This document shows, piece by piece, positions 22,661-52,476 of a stretch of DNA of 64,000 bases. How positions within the stretch are numbered: the first letter of the stretch is position 1; each line of letters opens with the position of its first letter. Source of the stretch: Paralvinella palmiformis (lineage: Eukaryota > Annelida > Polychaeta > Terebellida > Alvinellidae); contig JAODUP010000160.1 in the NCBI GenBank assembly GCA_025642065.1, positions 457,501-521,500 on the forward strand, written 5' to 3'. The notes under the pieces were generated by a model, which did not search any database, was not told the DNA's origin, and saw only the letters and a program-made list of their open reading frames with translations. A program made the position numbers and the translations under genes.

Positions 22661-22914
22661 TATCAGTCGTCCGCCCCCCCCCCCACCATACAGTGGGTCA
22701 GTTAAAAATCTAGAAGTTGTTAAATTATTGACAGGTATATTAATGCTAATCAGCATGTCAGAGATGTATACGTAACCACCTCTATAGCGGCAGCCTAGAA
22801 TCGTTCTTGAGACAAGAAAGACTCGTTTCATTGCGTGAAGTATTCTAAAATATTATCTTATCACCGTAATTCTCCGAAAACTATGTCTACACACCTCTAA
22901 GTCAGGTGTAAAAT

Positions 22915-23015
22915 CAATTAATCTGTGTTTGTGGGATGTTTCCTGAGAAAGCTATATGATCCAAGGTGGACTAGTCCTTTCCGAGAATAAACAAACCACT
23001 GATCCAGTCATTGTT
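22915..23015 (+). mobile_element. partial SINE (core and 3' part)
   Basis: Shares CTGTGTTTGTGGGATGTTTCC and the following layout with the SINE at 1528-1715. The tRNA-like head is missing or unrecognisable. Confidence 0.45.
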
Positions 23016-23159
23016 TTGATGTCATTCTGATGGATTTGGTAGTCAAGTTTCTTGGCCAAATTCTTGATACTTATTCTTTATTTACATTGTCTATCATTCT
23101 CAAATTGTTCTATCTCAATTATTCCACTAAAATTAGGAGTACGCAATACTAAATTATCA

Positions 23160-24261
23160 AACATACAGAAAACAGAAAGTAAATGGAACATCATCTGACT
23201 GGAACCCAGTTACTAGCGGAGTTCCCAGCGGCAGCGTACTGGGACCGCTTATGTTTATTATCTTTATAAATGATACACTGAATGCAGTCCAGGGATGCGT
23301 GAAGCTGTTCACTGATGATACAAAATTATTCCGGATCATAACATCAACAGCCGACTGTGACTTGATGCAGAGAGATATCGATGCACCGGAAGAGTTGTCA
23401 GAGAAATTCTACTCACAGAGATGTAAAGCGATGCGTATAGGAAAGGGACATACAGAGTACCAACACAGAATGAAAGAGCAGGAAAATCATGTTATCTCCT
23501 TGAATACAATCACACTAGAGAAGGTATTTACGTAAGATCGAGATCTGACGTTCAGGGACCATATGAACAAAACCACCTCGAAGGCAAACCATAACACAGG
23601 ACTCATCAGAAGATCTTTCCAGTTTATGGACAAGGAGATGTACATTTTGCTGTGCAAGTCTAGAATTCGTCCACTTCTATAATATGATAACATGGTATGA
23701 AACCTCCAGTATTGAAAGGATATAGATAGGTTCAGTAGATAACGTCAACGGGAGAGTTACTAAGAGGATTCAAATGATAAATAAACTGTCCTAGGAAGAT
23801 CATCTAAAGTTACCATCCTGTACTATTACAGATGAAAACGAGGTGACATGATTGAAACATAGAAGTATATCGCTGCAAAATGCCGAGAGAGAAACCGCTG
23901 GTTAGTACTGAAAAATCCAAACACATCAAGGGGGCATAGTCTAAAGCTGTCCAAGCACAGATGTCAAACAGAGTTGCGAAAACACTGTTTTAGCAACAGA
24001 GTAGTAAGTAGTAGTAGTAGTAGTATTTATTTCCAATTTCAATATCAAATAACGTATACATAATGCAATTTTTACATTACATATATAGAAATTGGGGGAC
24101 CAATGTAGTCGAAGCTGCCTTCCCATTGGCCCCTAACTAATCATAGCTGATAATTATAGTCAGTAAGTGACTGGAGCTCTCTACCAGAAAATATAGTTTC
24201 GGCCCCATCAGTAAACTACTTTAAGTCTCGATTGGATAAACACTGGACATACAAAACGTAG
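23160..24261 (+). mobile_element. 5'-truncated non-LTR retrotransposon (reverse transcriptase C-terminal half), decayed
   Basis: The reading opens with DWNPVTSGVPSGSVLGPLMF and IIFINDTLN, followed by the active-site box as LFTDDTKLF (FTDD in place of the usual F/YADD). Later frames carry the conserved 3' thumb segments LTFRDHMNKT and SRIRPLL. The C-terminal block is SDWSSLPENIVSAPSVNYFK then SRLDKHW, ending at TAG 24259-24261. Stops and frameshifts occur after 23535. The block is interrupted at 24010-24161 by another element. Jockey/CR1-like by its motifs. Confidence 0.85.
24003..24168 (-). mobile_element. 3' end of a second LINE nested in the first, with 7-bp target duplication
   Basis: The insert 24010-24161 is flanked by AGTAAGT at 24003-24009 and 24162-24168. 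Removing the insert and one copy restores the host reading NRVVSDWSSLPEN across the site. Read on the minus strand, the insert is a 3' untranslated tail ending GGAAATAAATACTACTAC with a (TAC)n terminus, typical of a 5'-truncated LINE copy. Confidence 0.85.
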
Positions 24262-25420
24262 GCACTGTAGTGTAGAGGTAGCCTCAAACATCAACTAAAC
24301 TGAGAAGAGGAAAGAACACTGGAACACAGGATAAACATATAACACTAGCCCGATATAAACTCGTCTCAACACACTCATGCTAATTGACATTAGTAAAATA
24401 TATCAAACAGAGACTGACAGAGTTTGACAATAGACATACTGTCGTAGAAGATACCTAACTAAGCTATCATGTTCATATTTCAGATAAATTTACACATTTT
24501 CAAATTTATGGATAACAACCATATCAAGGAATTAATTAATATGTACAAGATAATCATAAACTCTAACTAGTAAATAGAGAAACGATGCCTATTATCTGTA
24601 ATAATATACATAAATATAATACTAAATCTCAACTACAGACAAAATTATGCTATCTGATGTAATATATCGTATTCAGGGTTGTATATAAACCAGAAAAACG
24701 ATAATTAATTTGATTGGCTGACCAATAACACGGAAAAATATTGTAACTTGGTTTCACTTCTGAAATTCAGTGCACTCATTCATTACTTATTGGCGGATTA
24801 TCTGCAGAGCGGATCTCTTAGGTTGAAATATGCCCTACAGCAAGTGTATCGTACGAATTCGTCAAGATGTCCGTGAATCACACAAGGCAATAATATTTGT
24901 TCAGTCCTGTAACAATGAGGTGCCATATACCGTGTATTCGTTACAAAAGAAGTCGTGCAATGTAGCAACACACGATTGAAGGTCACAAAAGGTCATATTC
25001 TTATCGCAATATGGATTGAGATTTGAGTTATATTCTATTGTTATCCAGATCGTACATGATAGCGGCTCTCAAATGCCAAAATATTAGGAATAACCGAAAC
25101 CCGATAAAGGATTCTTCGTTTCTCAGATCCTTGTATACTGCCATTTAGCTCCAGACTTGACAAAACCCAACATCCGCCAGATTTATGGCGAATACAAGAT
25201 CCGGATTTTTTCTGCTGAGAAATATCCAATGCTGGCATCAGGTGTTAGCAGGTCAAGTGGTATCATAGATTTATTATGATTATAAATAAGTGTACTATTC
25301 CATGTTTTTCAGTGCATAGCGAAATACGTACTATCGAAATATCCAAATATTAGAGACCATGCATATATTTGAATAGAGGTAATTATATTAATGTTTGTTG
25401 CAACTTAATTATGGTACAAC

Positions 25421-25457
<37 letters not shown>

Positions 25458-25789
25458 ATGAATATTCATGCATTTTCCAAGTATGAAAGTCTGCCGTTCA
25501 CGTAATAAACCAGGTATTTGTCATAATTAAGGTATAATGGTTTGTGGATAAACATGGGCGAGAGAAGGTGCGTTTTTAAACATTTTATAAACAGGCCAAT
25601 TTAAATAAGTGCACCGTGACACAATAATAAAATACTTCTTATTCAAATTTGACAAGTAACCAAAACATGTTTTAATGAATGCAAAATATTTACATATATA
25701 ATAAACATTTATTAATTTAACCTAATTTAGAAGATAGTTTACCTTATTATGCCTAACTGTTATACTCACTCACTTATTTATAATGCCCT
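24262..25789. other. no gene recognised
   Basis: AT-rich intergenic sequence. The only clear structure is a (TA)n array at about 25423-25455. Short open frames at 24798-24986 and 25041-25238 (both minus) show no motifs. Confidence 0.45.
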
Positions 25790-25905
25790 AACACAATGAG
25801 GGTATTACCGAACACATGGAGGGTACTACTGAACACACAATGAGGGTAGTACCGAACAATGGAGAGTACTACCGAACACACAATGAGGGTATTATCGAAC
25901 ACTCC
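25790..25905 (+). repeat. short tandem repeat, about 30-bp units
   Basis: Four imperfect copies of a unit built on ACACAATGAGGGTA(T/G)TACCGAAC, with a variant ATGGAGGGTACTACTGAAC. It gives a spurious plus-strand frame at 25816-26043. Isolated GGTA-x-TACCGAAC fragments recur at 26490-26520 and 26937-26975. Confidence 0.75.
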
Positions 25906-26214
25906 ATAATGCAGTTAATTATTTGTATTGCCTCATTCTCTAGGTCTACTCCATTATCTGACTTTTTAGCTTTGAGAAATACTGATATAGAGGTATATAT
26001 TTTATTTAATATATATCTAATAATATTAATGAGTTTAATTTGACCCAAAATGGAAAAAAGTTATTAGATCATAGATTAACATATAAAATGTTGATGGATG
26101 TCTTGGGCAACTTATAAGGTCACCAATTTCCACTTTAATTAACTAAAATAATTTGATGGCTACCATGTTTGAAAACGTGAAATATATACAAATACAAATA
26201 AGTTTATTGTTTGC

Positions 26215-26418
26215 CATCCAGCCAGAGATATCACTGAGACAGTCACCGAGTTTTTAAAGGGAAAGATCAGTGTCTGCTGTAGATAAAGATATGTATACTT
26301 GGGTGTCGTCTGCATATAAATGATGGTATAATTTGTGGTTGTGAATAAGAGAGCTTAGTGGTGTAGTATACAGAGTAAACAATGGCAGTCAAAGACCAGA
26401 GCCTTGGGGAACAATGAA
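26215..26418 (-). mobile_element. L2/CR1-like LINE reverse transcriptase fragment
   Basis: The minus strand reads IVPQGS, LFTLYTTPLSSLIHNH, then HLYADDTQVYISL and KLGDCLSDISGWM. That is the palm region of a LINE RT with the catalytic YADD box intact. One in-frame stop falls within the ADTDLSL-KLGD part. Both ends stop abruptly. Confidence 0.85.
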
Positions 26419-27249
26419 AAATATTATCATATTTTTATTGATTGAAACCTATTTCCGTAAAGAACTGCAAGAATACTAGAGTAAATGTGGGTGCTACCGA
26501 ATATAGGGTACCATCGAACATTTAATAAATGCACGCTTTGTCATATTGTTGTTTCATGAATGTTTTCAGCTGTTTGTAGACAATTTAATGTCGAAATGTG
26601 TTCCTTTATATACCTTCTAGTTTTAATATCTAGCGTTGTTTTCATTGGTTGAAAATGATGAAGTAATACACCTACGACTTGTCAGGTATTAGGTAATATT
26701 TGGTTCCATATTCGGAAAATCAATCCTCCCCGACAGAATTTTATGAAAACGAAAGCGATAACCGATCATAGCGGGTAGATAACTTATAAGAGCAAGGTAA
26801 CTGTATATATGGGTTCATTATGACTTCCAGATCATGACTATCAATGTATTTTCAACATAACGTTGTAGAACAGGCTGCAATTAACATATTAGCTAGTACC
26901 CTCCGAAAGTTAAGCAAAATAATTTTATGGCGGTTAATTACCGAACATGGGGTAAGATACTAACGAACACTATCACAACCAACAATACAATGATAGACTC
27001 TCTATAACAAATTATTAAAAATAACTATAGTAAAATTATTAAAAATATAATTTGTTGATTAAATATTAATTAGATATTTTCATATAATTGATAACCTATA
27101 TGGTCAGTATATGATACGAGTATGAATGAGAGAAAACATGAATGAGTTTCATTTATTCTCAGGTGAGATATATAGTTCCGACATTTGATACAGAAATATC
27201 TAACATGCACATATTTATTAATTTACTCTGCTGGGGGAGCTGTCACCAC

Positions 27250-27458
27250 GTCTAGCTGTAGTGTACTTCCATATTCGTCGCTATATTTCGTTTTCAGTCG
27301 CCAAAACCATTGCTACAGCACTTATTACTACTAGGCTTGATTACTGCAACTCTCTTCTTTATAACATTGCATCTAAGGATATTGCAAAACTTCAGCGTGT
27401 TCAGAACTGCTTAGCGAGGGTCGTCACATTGTCTGGTCGGTTTTCCCATTCTGAGTGA
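27250..27458 (+). mobile_element. L2/CR1-like LINE fragment (post-RT region)
   Basis: Reads SVAKTIATALITTRLDYCNS then LLYNIASKDIAKLQRVQN and CLARVVTLSGRFSH, the conserved stretch downstream of the RT palm in L2/CR1-like LINEs. It has no start or 3' continuation; sequence after 27458 resembles an inverted SINE. Confidence 0.85.
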
Positions 27459-27464
27459 TTAATT

Positions 27465-27590
27465 ACCCGGAACATATGGCCGAGTGATCCCTGCCAAGGA
27501 AGGATTGGACAAACATGGATAACTAGAGTCAATTTAAACTCACACTTTGTAGTTAGCAGCGCAGTGTCTTAACCAAAGTCAGTGTGTTGT
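27465..27590 (-). mobile_element. degraded SINE
   Basis: On the minus strand there is a head-like stretch (GTTAAGACACTGCGC with AACTACAAAGTGTGAGTTTA) followed by CATGTTTGTCC and CACTCGGCCATATGTTCC. It follows the same order as the 1528 family and abuts the LINE fragment. Confidence 0.4.
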
Positions 27591-28001
27591 CTCAACAATA
27601 TTCTTGATTTGTTGCTATGGAAGTTCTCTCTATATCAGTATGTACTTTTTTTGCTGGGAAACAACAATGTCAGAATTCTGAGAACAGCACAGTTCATGAA
27701 TGATGATCTATCTCAATTAGTTTCATTCACTTAGTCAAATATAGTCTACCCTCCTAACTATTCTATGTACTCGAACGTTGTGACAATTTACACTGTCAAA
27801 ACTGTACCCATTTATTAGTATGTAGGATTAATATATTCTAACATAGGGATTTGATTGTGCCTGGAAAGGAGTCTCATTTAAATTTATAGATTGATAAATT
27901 GTTATTCCATTAACACAAAAAAATGCTTCTGTCTCATCTACTCAGTGAAGATGTCACCTGGACAGAACATGTGTATGAAAACAGTTTCATGTGTGCAAAA
28001 C

Positions 28002-28043
28002 ACACACACACACACACACAGATATATATATATATATATATAT
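28002..28043. repeat. compound (CA)n(TA)n microsatellite
   Basis: A CA run of about 20 bases joins a TA run of about 22 bases. Two overlapping chance frames run through it. Confidence 0.9.
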
Positions 28044-28879
28044 ACATGGAAACACACACACTCTCATATAAACACACCAACAGAGGTCAACATAATTTAT
28101 TCTCTTCATGGTATAAGACACACAAGCATAAGTCAAAATACACATGAAAATTCTTGGTGTGAAGAGCTTTCTAAATAAATCAGTTTATAAGAAGAAAGCA
28201 GCTATACAGTAATATGGTATTACTGATAAATGTCTGAAACTATTTGTATGAATCAAGATGGAATGACAATCTGGAATGTCACTTCACTAACTTACAACAG
28301 AACTCATTAACTGTATCATAGGTCAAAAAGCAAAACAATCCCAAAATAAGATTGATGAGACTTAATAACTGATTAACAACTATAAGTATCTTCAAAGCCA
28401 TTTCACTGTTTAATTTATAGAATGGAGTCCAACATAAAACATCATCCCAAATTTCAAATAAATATTTTTAACAGTGGATAGATCTTTATTCATACGACAA
28501 AAGACCAATTCTTAAACAGACCGATTACCCCCTCCCCAAATAAATTATTCAAATATGAAAACGTTTATAGTTATGTCAGAACATATTCATATAATTACGT
28601 TTAGAGTACAACTCAAACGTGTCTGGCCATTGGTGGTTTATGATTTACTGATGTTCAGAGGAAAAGAGAGAAGTCAGGATAAGGAATGTCATCAAAAACT
28701 TTCTTTATGGAAACTGTCTTCAATGTTTAATATTATGACCTAGATCTTGGTGATCTGTGATAACTACATTGAACATTTAGTTTATACGTGATGTCATAAA
28801 CAATAACACTTTATGATAATTATTGGATAACGATGAACTCGCATCACAACTCATCTCTAAGTCATAACACACCCGGCAG

Positions 28880-29420
28880 TTACGTTGGCTACAAAACCAT
28901 TACAATTCAACATTTCTACTCGATACAGAATCATTATAATCTAGCAGCAGCACTGGTTACAAAAGCTTGCAATATAAACCAATTACAAACTGGCATTCAC
29001 ACTGATTACAAGATAGTTACACCTTGCAAATCACCCTAATTACTGAGACATTACAGTCTAACGCATTGGTTACAGAACATTACAGTCTGGCAGTAACACT
29101 GATTACAAAAGGATTACTTACTCACAATAACTCTGGCCATGAAATTATTACTAACTCTACATTTAGTAAGAATTACCAGTACTTGTTTATAAGAACAGTA
29201 ACCAGTGATGACTACAAACATTCTTAATAAGTTATCACATCAATATAATCATAATCACTAACAACACTCATTACTCTCTTCTGATAACTGACCACAACTC
29301 TTATGATTATGACCAGTAATCACAGAACCATTACACTTCTATCATCACAGAATCATTAAACTCTCATGACAACTGCTAAAAAATCATTACTCGTTGAAGA
29401 TAAAGAATCACTAAAGTGCG
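28880..29420 (+). repeat. strongly diverged tandem-like repeat field
   Basis: Blocks such as GGTTACAGAACATTACAGTC, TGGCAGTAACACTGATTACA and CATTACAATTC recur irregularly every 30-60 bases (GTTACAAAA, CATTACAC, AATCATTA). This looks like an old satellite. The small plus-strand frames at 28833-29039 and 29024-29227 lie inside it. Confidence 0.5.
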
Positions 29421-31262
29421 TGAAATGATTTCAGTCTATTCCAGCCAGTAATAATAATATAGATTTAATAGAATGTCCTCACTGGGAGGAGTCAGTCAAA
29501 GGTGCTGTACAGTGATAACCCAATAAATATACCTTGAATTATGCCAAATCTTACCCTGCAAGACTACTGGCATCCAGATATTGTAACATTTAACTTCATT
29601 GATTTGTTTGGGTACAGAATATAAAAATAAATTATCATCTTGATTTATTATAATAATAATGTAGATTTTACATAACCTGTCTTATCTTTGGGTACAAACC
29701 TTATTGATCAGATATAATTTCGAAACATAACCATTTCAGGTGCAAATTTTAATAAATATTCAAGTGTTAACATTTGCTTGCCAAGTTGGCATTATGTCCT
29801 ATTTACTAGTCCAACTACATTTTACCCACTATTGGTGCTGTACAGATGTTTATTTAACATCCTGGATTCTTCAGTGTCGGAGAGTACAGTACTATTGAAC
29901 TTTGTCACAATATAACTACAGTTAAACTACTTACATCATAATTAGTTAATCATTCAGTAGTGAATGAATTTTCATCATTGACTTGATTAGCATTAGTCAA
30001 CATTTTCAGATCACCGATTTCTTGAATCATAAATTTATTTCTTTAATGTCTGTTTTACAATTTGACTGAATGTCATTAAGTACAATCAAAAGCAAAAAAA
30101 AAAACAAAAAAAAAACACCATAAGTAATATGCCAAGAAGAAATAAAAAAGATCATACATTTCTAGGTCTGATAAACCCTACTACAGTTTTTAATATTTAT
30201 AGCTCATTATGACCCTCCCCCATACATAGAAAACATGTACTCAGTATAACAGCTATTTGAAAGCTTGAAATTATTAGACAGTTTGAGACCGACATTATAA
30301 TATTGCATATATATATTTGTTGATGAATTTTGCATCATACCTAGACTATGAGTTTGCCCAACTCCTGTACTAGGTGCGTCACTGAGCTCGATTCTTTTCG
30401 AGGATATTGGCAAAATAGAAGTTTTGCAATTATTATTATAAACAAGGCAGATGGGGCTTTAATAATGGAATGTTCTTTCTGAGAAAATTAATAGAATAAA
30501 CTTCTTAGTCAGTTTGAAGCTTAAAGCTGGGTTCATATTAGAGAGATCATTATATTAGAATAATAGGTTAGCAAGGAGAGTTTGGGTAATAATGTCAGAG
30601 TTCTCTCCCCCCCCTCCCAATAAACTTCCAATGTATTGAAAATGCAAATTCTGATTCTCAGACATACAGACACACAAACATCCAGCACACTTTTATGTAT
30701 AATGGACAGCGAAAGACTTCTTGTTTATGAGATGACAAGAGCACCATCTAATGAACCTTTTTTAAATACTGTATACACAGAAGTTAAGTTACAAAAGATC
30801 AGTGAATTATTTGATTAACAGATTATTTTGGGGAAGTTAGAAAAACAGTTATTACATCTTTTGTGGCAGTTGTGACATATTCCTAGTTGCATTATGTTTA
30901 TTATTGAGAGAAGCAACAACTATCAGCAGACAGTGAACGGAACAAACATACAGGTGCTTTATACGGACACCTGTAAATTGGGATTTTACTGTATCACGCA
31001 TTAATTTACTAATATTAATCACAATATATTTTCATATGAATAGTATTTAATGTTGTGAGAATGAAATTAAAAACGCAGACAAAGGCATAAATCATGCACA
31101 GGTTGTGTTTGAAATTAACAAGTTTTGAACAGGTTCTAAATTCAAGAATTATTAGGTAATATTTTCATGTTTAAACTTCCTACTCAACTGAGAAATGAGG
31201 CTATTTTTATGTACTATTATCTCAAAACTTCCAAACCCATACTAAGTGTAAGCTTTCACACG
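29421..31262. other. no gene; 3' flank and 3' UTR side of the kinase gene
   Basis: AT-rich, with an A-run at 30096-30118 and C-runs near 30607-30616. The end nearest 31262 should be the kinase 3' UTR. Confidence 0.5.
30897..30902 (-). terminator. candidate polyadenylation signal of the kinase gene
   Basis: The minus strand reads AATAAA about 360 bases beyond the kinase stop codon. Confidence 0.3.
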
Positions 31263-47833
<16,571 letters not shown>

Positions 47834-49863
47834 CTGGCAAATAACCGAAATACAGCAATTATATATATATAAAGAGAGAGAGAATATATAGTGTGGTTGT
47901 GGGCTCAGATTAGTGCAGTAGTCACTGAATCATAAGACCAGCGATGTGATCTGTGTTGGAGTACACATGTTCAGGCACAGAGGGTATACATTATGGTAAG
48001 CCTAAAAAACTCCAAAACTCAAATTTTGCAAATTCTTTAGTACCAGTGTCTAGGCATTATCTCTTAAATGTTTATACCAGAGAGTCAGTGTTGCATACCT
48101 TTTAGAAATCTCGTGTCACATGCAGATAGACATAAATAATATTTGATAAACATGCCGAAAATAAACTGCTCATAAATTAATCGACATGCAGAGCACTATT
48201 TTATTATTGATATGTGTTATGCTGCCTGCAAGGGTTCAAGTCCCACTAGACACCGGACTGATTTCTGCTTGCCAGTTGTTGGCTCATCACATGAGAGAAT
48301 ACACTCAATGTGAGTTGCCTTCATTACTATAGGTAGATTACCATATTAAAACGTGCTGCTCTATTACTTCAAAAAATACTGAATATAGGCGTTAAATACC
48401 ATCAGAGGGCAGAAAATATTTAAACCTTTCTGTAAATGTAATTGCTTAAATAAATAAAAATGTATCCATTGTTCTAGGATCAGTTAATGCTTCAGGATTA
48501 ATGGGGCAATGTATACTACATGTAGGAAAAGTGGATAGTCTGGGTATACCTGGCTGATAAGATGACAAAAGTATAGGTTTATGTATGCATATATTTAAGG
48601 AAATATAGGTTTTCATAGATGACTGGGCTTGATAAGGGAAATCTGAACTATGATAAACATTGAACAAACAGCCATTTTAATACTAAGCATAGGTTACATT
48701 TTACATGGAAACATAAAGCAGACTGGCAACATTTCTAAGAAACTCTCTCATAACAATTTACTCCTTCTTGTATGCTTGTATAGGTATAACATCAACACTT
48801 GTAGCCTGAACAATTGTTTAGATCCTGTCATTTTACTTTAAGTTTAACCTATGTTTGTAGTAAGGTCACCATAGTCTTGACAAATATTAAGGTTACAATG
48901 TTACATCCTGTTTATGTACGGGATGTGGTATGTGTATTAATGTGAGAGTGTGTGTATGTGTGTAATACCCATACAGACATATGTTACATATATATAATGA
49001 TACCTATTGGGAATAACTACATATTAATTCACATATAATGCACGGCCAGAATATTGTAAGTTTTACAAACAATCAATACAGAAAGAAACAGTCAGATAAT
49101 TGTGTTTCACTGCTAAACCTCGGCAGCTCTACATAATACAATATCATCATTTAAATCGGCTACAGGAAATGAACCATACAAAGCTAACTTCCTGTTTAAC
49201 AAGCCTCTGTCATTGTTATGGTAAATGACTATGATTTAGGCCTGTTTTATAACTTATCAACCATGATACATTATGAGTATTATGCTGGTGTTCTCCAATT
49301 CTACAAACAACTCCTCACATAAGTGGGTTATATGTCTGCAGCTGGCATACTCACTGCATAAATAATTTACAGCTAAGGACCAAATATAGTGATATCATTT
49401 GGAAACCTACAGTAGTTTTACCTGCTTCTGTTCTCTTATTATGACATTACTTAGAACTCATTCACAATTACCTGGATGTTAATAGCTTCACAAATCTATA
49501 TTTTATACTAAGATATTAAAAAAGTAACACAGTTCAATTCTTTCTAATATTATGAGATGATCTGTTTTAAAGCTGAGGATATCATCACACTTATGAGAGA
49601 TTGGTGAGTCAGGACTATCTCTCTGGTGATGGTACTGATTAAACACACAGAAACATATACAAGGTTAAATTATATACCAGGTACCCCAAATAATTATAGA
49701 CTACAGGTATATACCGAAATATTATCTTTATTAACAACATTTGGTTGTAGTCTCTTTACATTTAATCAAAAGTGCACTCCAGTATTTACCATGTATGAGA
49801 ATATTAGGATTACAAAATGCTGTATTAGCTGGGGATGTGTCAGTATCAGAATATTTAATGAGT

Positions 49864-49975
49864 TGTTTAGCCTCAGTGCAATCCCATACAAACATGGGCA
49901 TCACCTGGATTCAAACCCACAACCTGGAGACTTATAATCCAGTGCTCTAACCACTGTGTCATAGGATTGCCAAAA
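49864..49975 (-). mobile_element. tRNA-derived SINE head
   Basis: The minus strand reads GGCAATCCTATGACACAGTG, GTTAGAGCACTGGATTATAA and CAGGTTGTGGGTTTGAATCC. A-box and B-box spacing is tRNA-like. A true tRNA is unlikely because the acceptor ends do not pair. Confidence 0.6.
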
Positions 49976-50448
49976 ACGTATAATGAAGAGAGTGGAGAAG
50001 TACACATAGGATTGTCAATTTGAGGATAACAAATACTACAATTTCACCATCATTGCTTTAACTAATTCAGATTCAAGTAGGTGCACCCAATTCTGACATA
50101 TAAAACCTAACTTCATATATTATTCTGGTGGAATTCCTGAGAACTTCATTTGCTGAATTACATGCTTACATGCTATGCATGATTTGTCATTCTGTCTATC
50201 AATGTCTGTTTACGCTGACATATTACCCAAAATTGGTGGAAGGCATCCTGTTTATCAAAACTTTGACCCACATAACGTCACCAACATGATATGTATTTCT
50301 TCTGGCTATCTCCCTATAGTAGCATTACCAAAAAATATTAATCACAATGCAAATACTACTGTTGATAATATTTATGGAAACTGTAAGTTACACTGTGTAA
50401 GCCGCATGACACTACCACGACCACCACCACGACCACCACCAGCTGTTT

Positions 50449-50475
50449 GATTTAAATCATTTGATTTAAATCACT
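50449..50475. repeat. duplicated 12-bp palindrome
   Basis: TTTGATTTAAATCA occurs twice back to back (about 50447-50460 and 50461-50474), each centred on the palindrome TGATTTAAATCA. Confidence 0.85.
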
Positions 50476-51237
50476 GCAAAAAATCACACATTTAATTTTT
50501 ATTTTGTTTCGTTGACTAATTTGATTAAATACAAGAAATTAAATGTTATTTAAAATCACTTATTTTTACATTTTACATATGTGAAGTGACATCTTTTCTA
50601 TACATTTATAGGAAGATTGAGTTATTGCTAAGCAATTAGTGTTCATGCAGGATGGGTATACACGGTGAGCATTCACGTTGATAGTTATCTCATGCTGAAT
50701 ACATCAGAAACAAAACCGGACTCCTCTGCAACTTTTTAGATTACAATAGTGTGTAATTTACAGCTGGTAATTTATCAATATATACTGATACTTGTCAACT
50801 TCACAGTGTCTGGCAGAAAACAGGATAATGTGTGGTTATACTTCGATAAGGCTCAAATTGTGGGGAAAGCAATATGACTGGCAAAGTGGAAAGAAATGTG
50901 GTAAAGAAATGGAGACTTGTCACCAGAATTTAAAAAACTAACAAATCAATAAAATCATATATTTTCCCAACCCCTGTATGTATACCATGACTATAGGCAG
51001 GGAGACCAATAATCTAACTCAATGGGACACAGAGAATTTACTTAAGTTCTCTAATTAGGATAAAACTAAAAGTTGAAAAAATTATTAGAAATTGTATCAA
51101 CAAATACCAATGTTCAGGCCACCTTTTAGACACATTATGTTTCATAATAGAATAGATTTAATGAAATAAAAAAAAGATATAACAAAGCAATTTTGTAGAT
51201 GAACTGTTGCTATACCAAAATGTATGATATGGAGAAC

Positions 51238-51396
51238 TACTAACAAAAAAAACCTCCCATTACGGAAGAAACTTTCTTCCCTTCCATTTTGGAAGTTTCT
51301 TAATAAATTTCTTCCATTTTTTCCCAGTAAAAACCCATTTCCTCCCATCAGAAGGGAAGAAATACTTTTCTTCCTGGAAGAAACCCAACCCTGCTG
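51238..51396. repeat. GGAAGAAA/TTTCTTCC inverted-repeat cluster
   Basis: At least eight copies of TTTCTTCC or GGAAGAAA in both orientations lie within 160 bases, ending GGAAGAAACCCAACCCTG. The terminal CCCAACCCTG resembles hAT-type ends seen at 59068 and 60770, so this may be one end of a non-autonomous element. Confidence 0.5.
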
Positions 51397-52476
51397 AATA
51401 ATTTTTTCAAAAATTGGGCAAGATACAAAACATCAGTACCAGTAAGGCTACAATAGACAAATAGACCATTCAGCATTATCTTCAACATATACAAACCCCA
51501 ATTCATTTTTTATGAAGTCTACAGTAGAAGAGTGATTATAAAAAAAACCACAATGTTTCTAAAGGCAAAAAAGTTGTCCATAAGATAGCCTTTTTTGTTA
51601 AATTTTCACACCATCAATTTCTTTTCCAATAAGCATTATATTAATACATTTTCTCGGACTGGAATTTTACAGAAGAATACAAAAATTATTAAAATTAAAC
51701 TTATAAATTTATAAAGCAAAACTGTATTATAGACCAACATCTGTGCTCCAATCAAATTCCAAAATATTAGAAAAAGCAGTTTATCACAGAATATAGGACT
51801 ATACCACAATGTATCAAAAATATAATATAACTTTTGAAGTGTTATAATATATATTACTTAAATCCCTGTATTTGGTACTGCACAGAGTAATGATCTGAGA
51901 AATATTTTACTCAGTACATTGCTGTTTTTTTTTGTTTGTAAACTAAAAACTGAACAAAACTGTAACAGCCTCACTGGTATATATTTTTGGCTTAAATAGT
52001 TTATAATTAAATACAGCACTGTTGTTCCATTTAGTACTTGGAACATGTGAATCAGGATCTTGTACTAAGTACCGGGTAATCCCAAATTGTATCATTAAAT
52101 ATTAAACTCCTTAAAGTTATGAATTAATAACACAACTATTGATTCAGGAGACAGTATAAAATAACTTTTCTTTAGAAGTAAGTCTACCTTATGAACAAAC
52201 ATATACATACACTGAGTTTGCTGAATTTTTAATCACCAAACCTAAAAACGTCTGTGCATGTATGCATTTTAATGCAATGCCCAGATGCCTAAATATCAAT
52301 ATAATTATCTTAAATCATAAACAAAGGATTACATATAACAGGTGTGGTCTTTGTGCAAAATGTCACTTCATTATTACAAATCCATTGTCTCCAGATTTAA
52401 CACATTATTACTAGCTTATAATTTAGGAGTAGTCTTAAAGGGATAGAAACCAACAGATGTGGGTAAATAACACATA

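Noticed and set aside
22607..22831. Minus-strand 74-codon frame with a Gly run
   Set aside because: It spans the SINE tail and a poly-C run; composition artefact.
27891..28178. Two overlapping plus-strand frames of 74-95 codons
   Set aside because: Both cross the (CA)n(TA)n microsatellite and have no motifs outside it.
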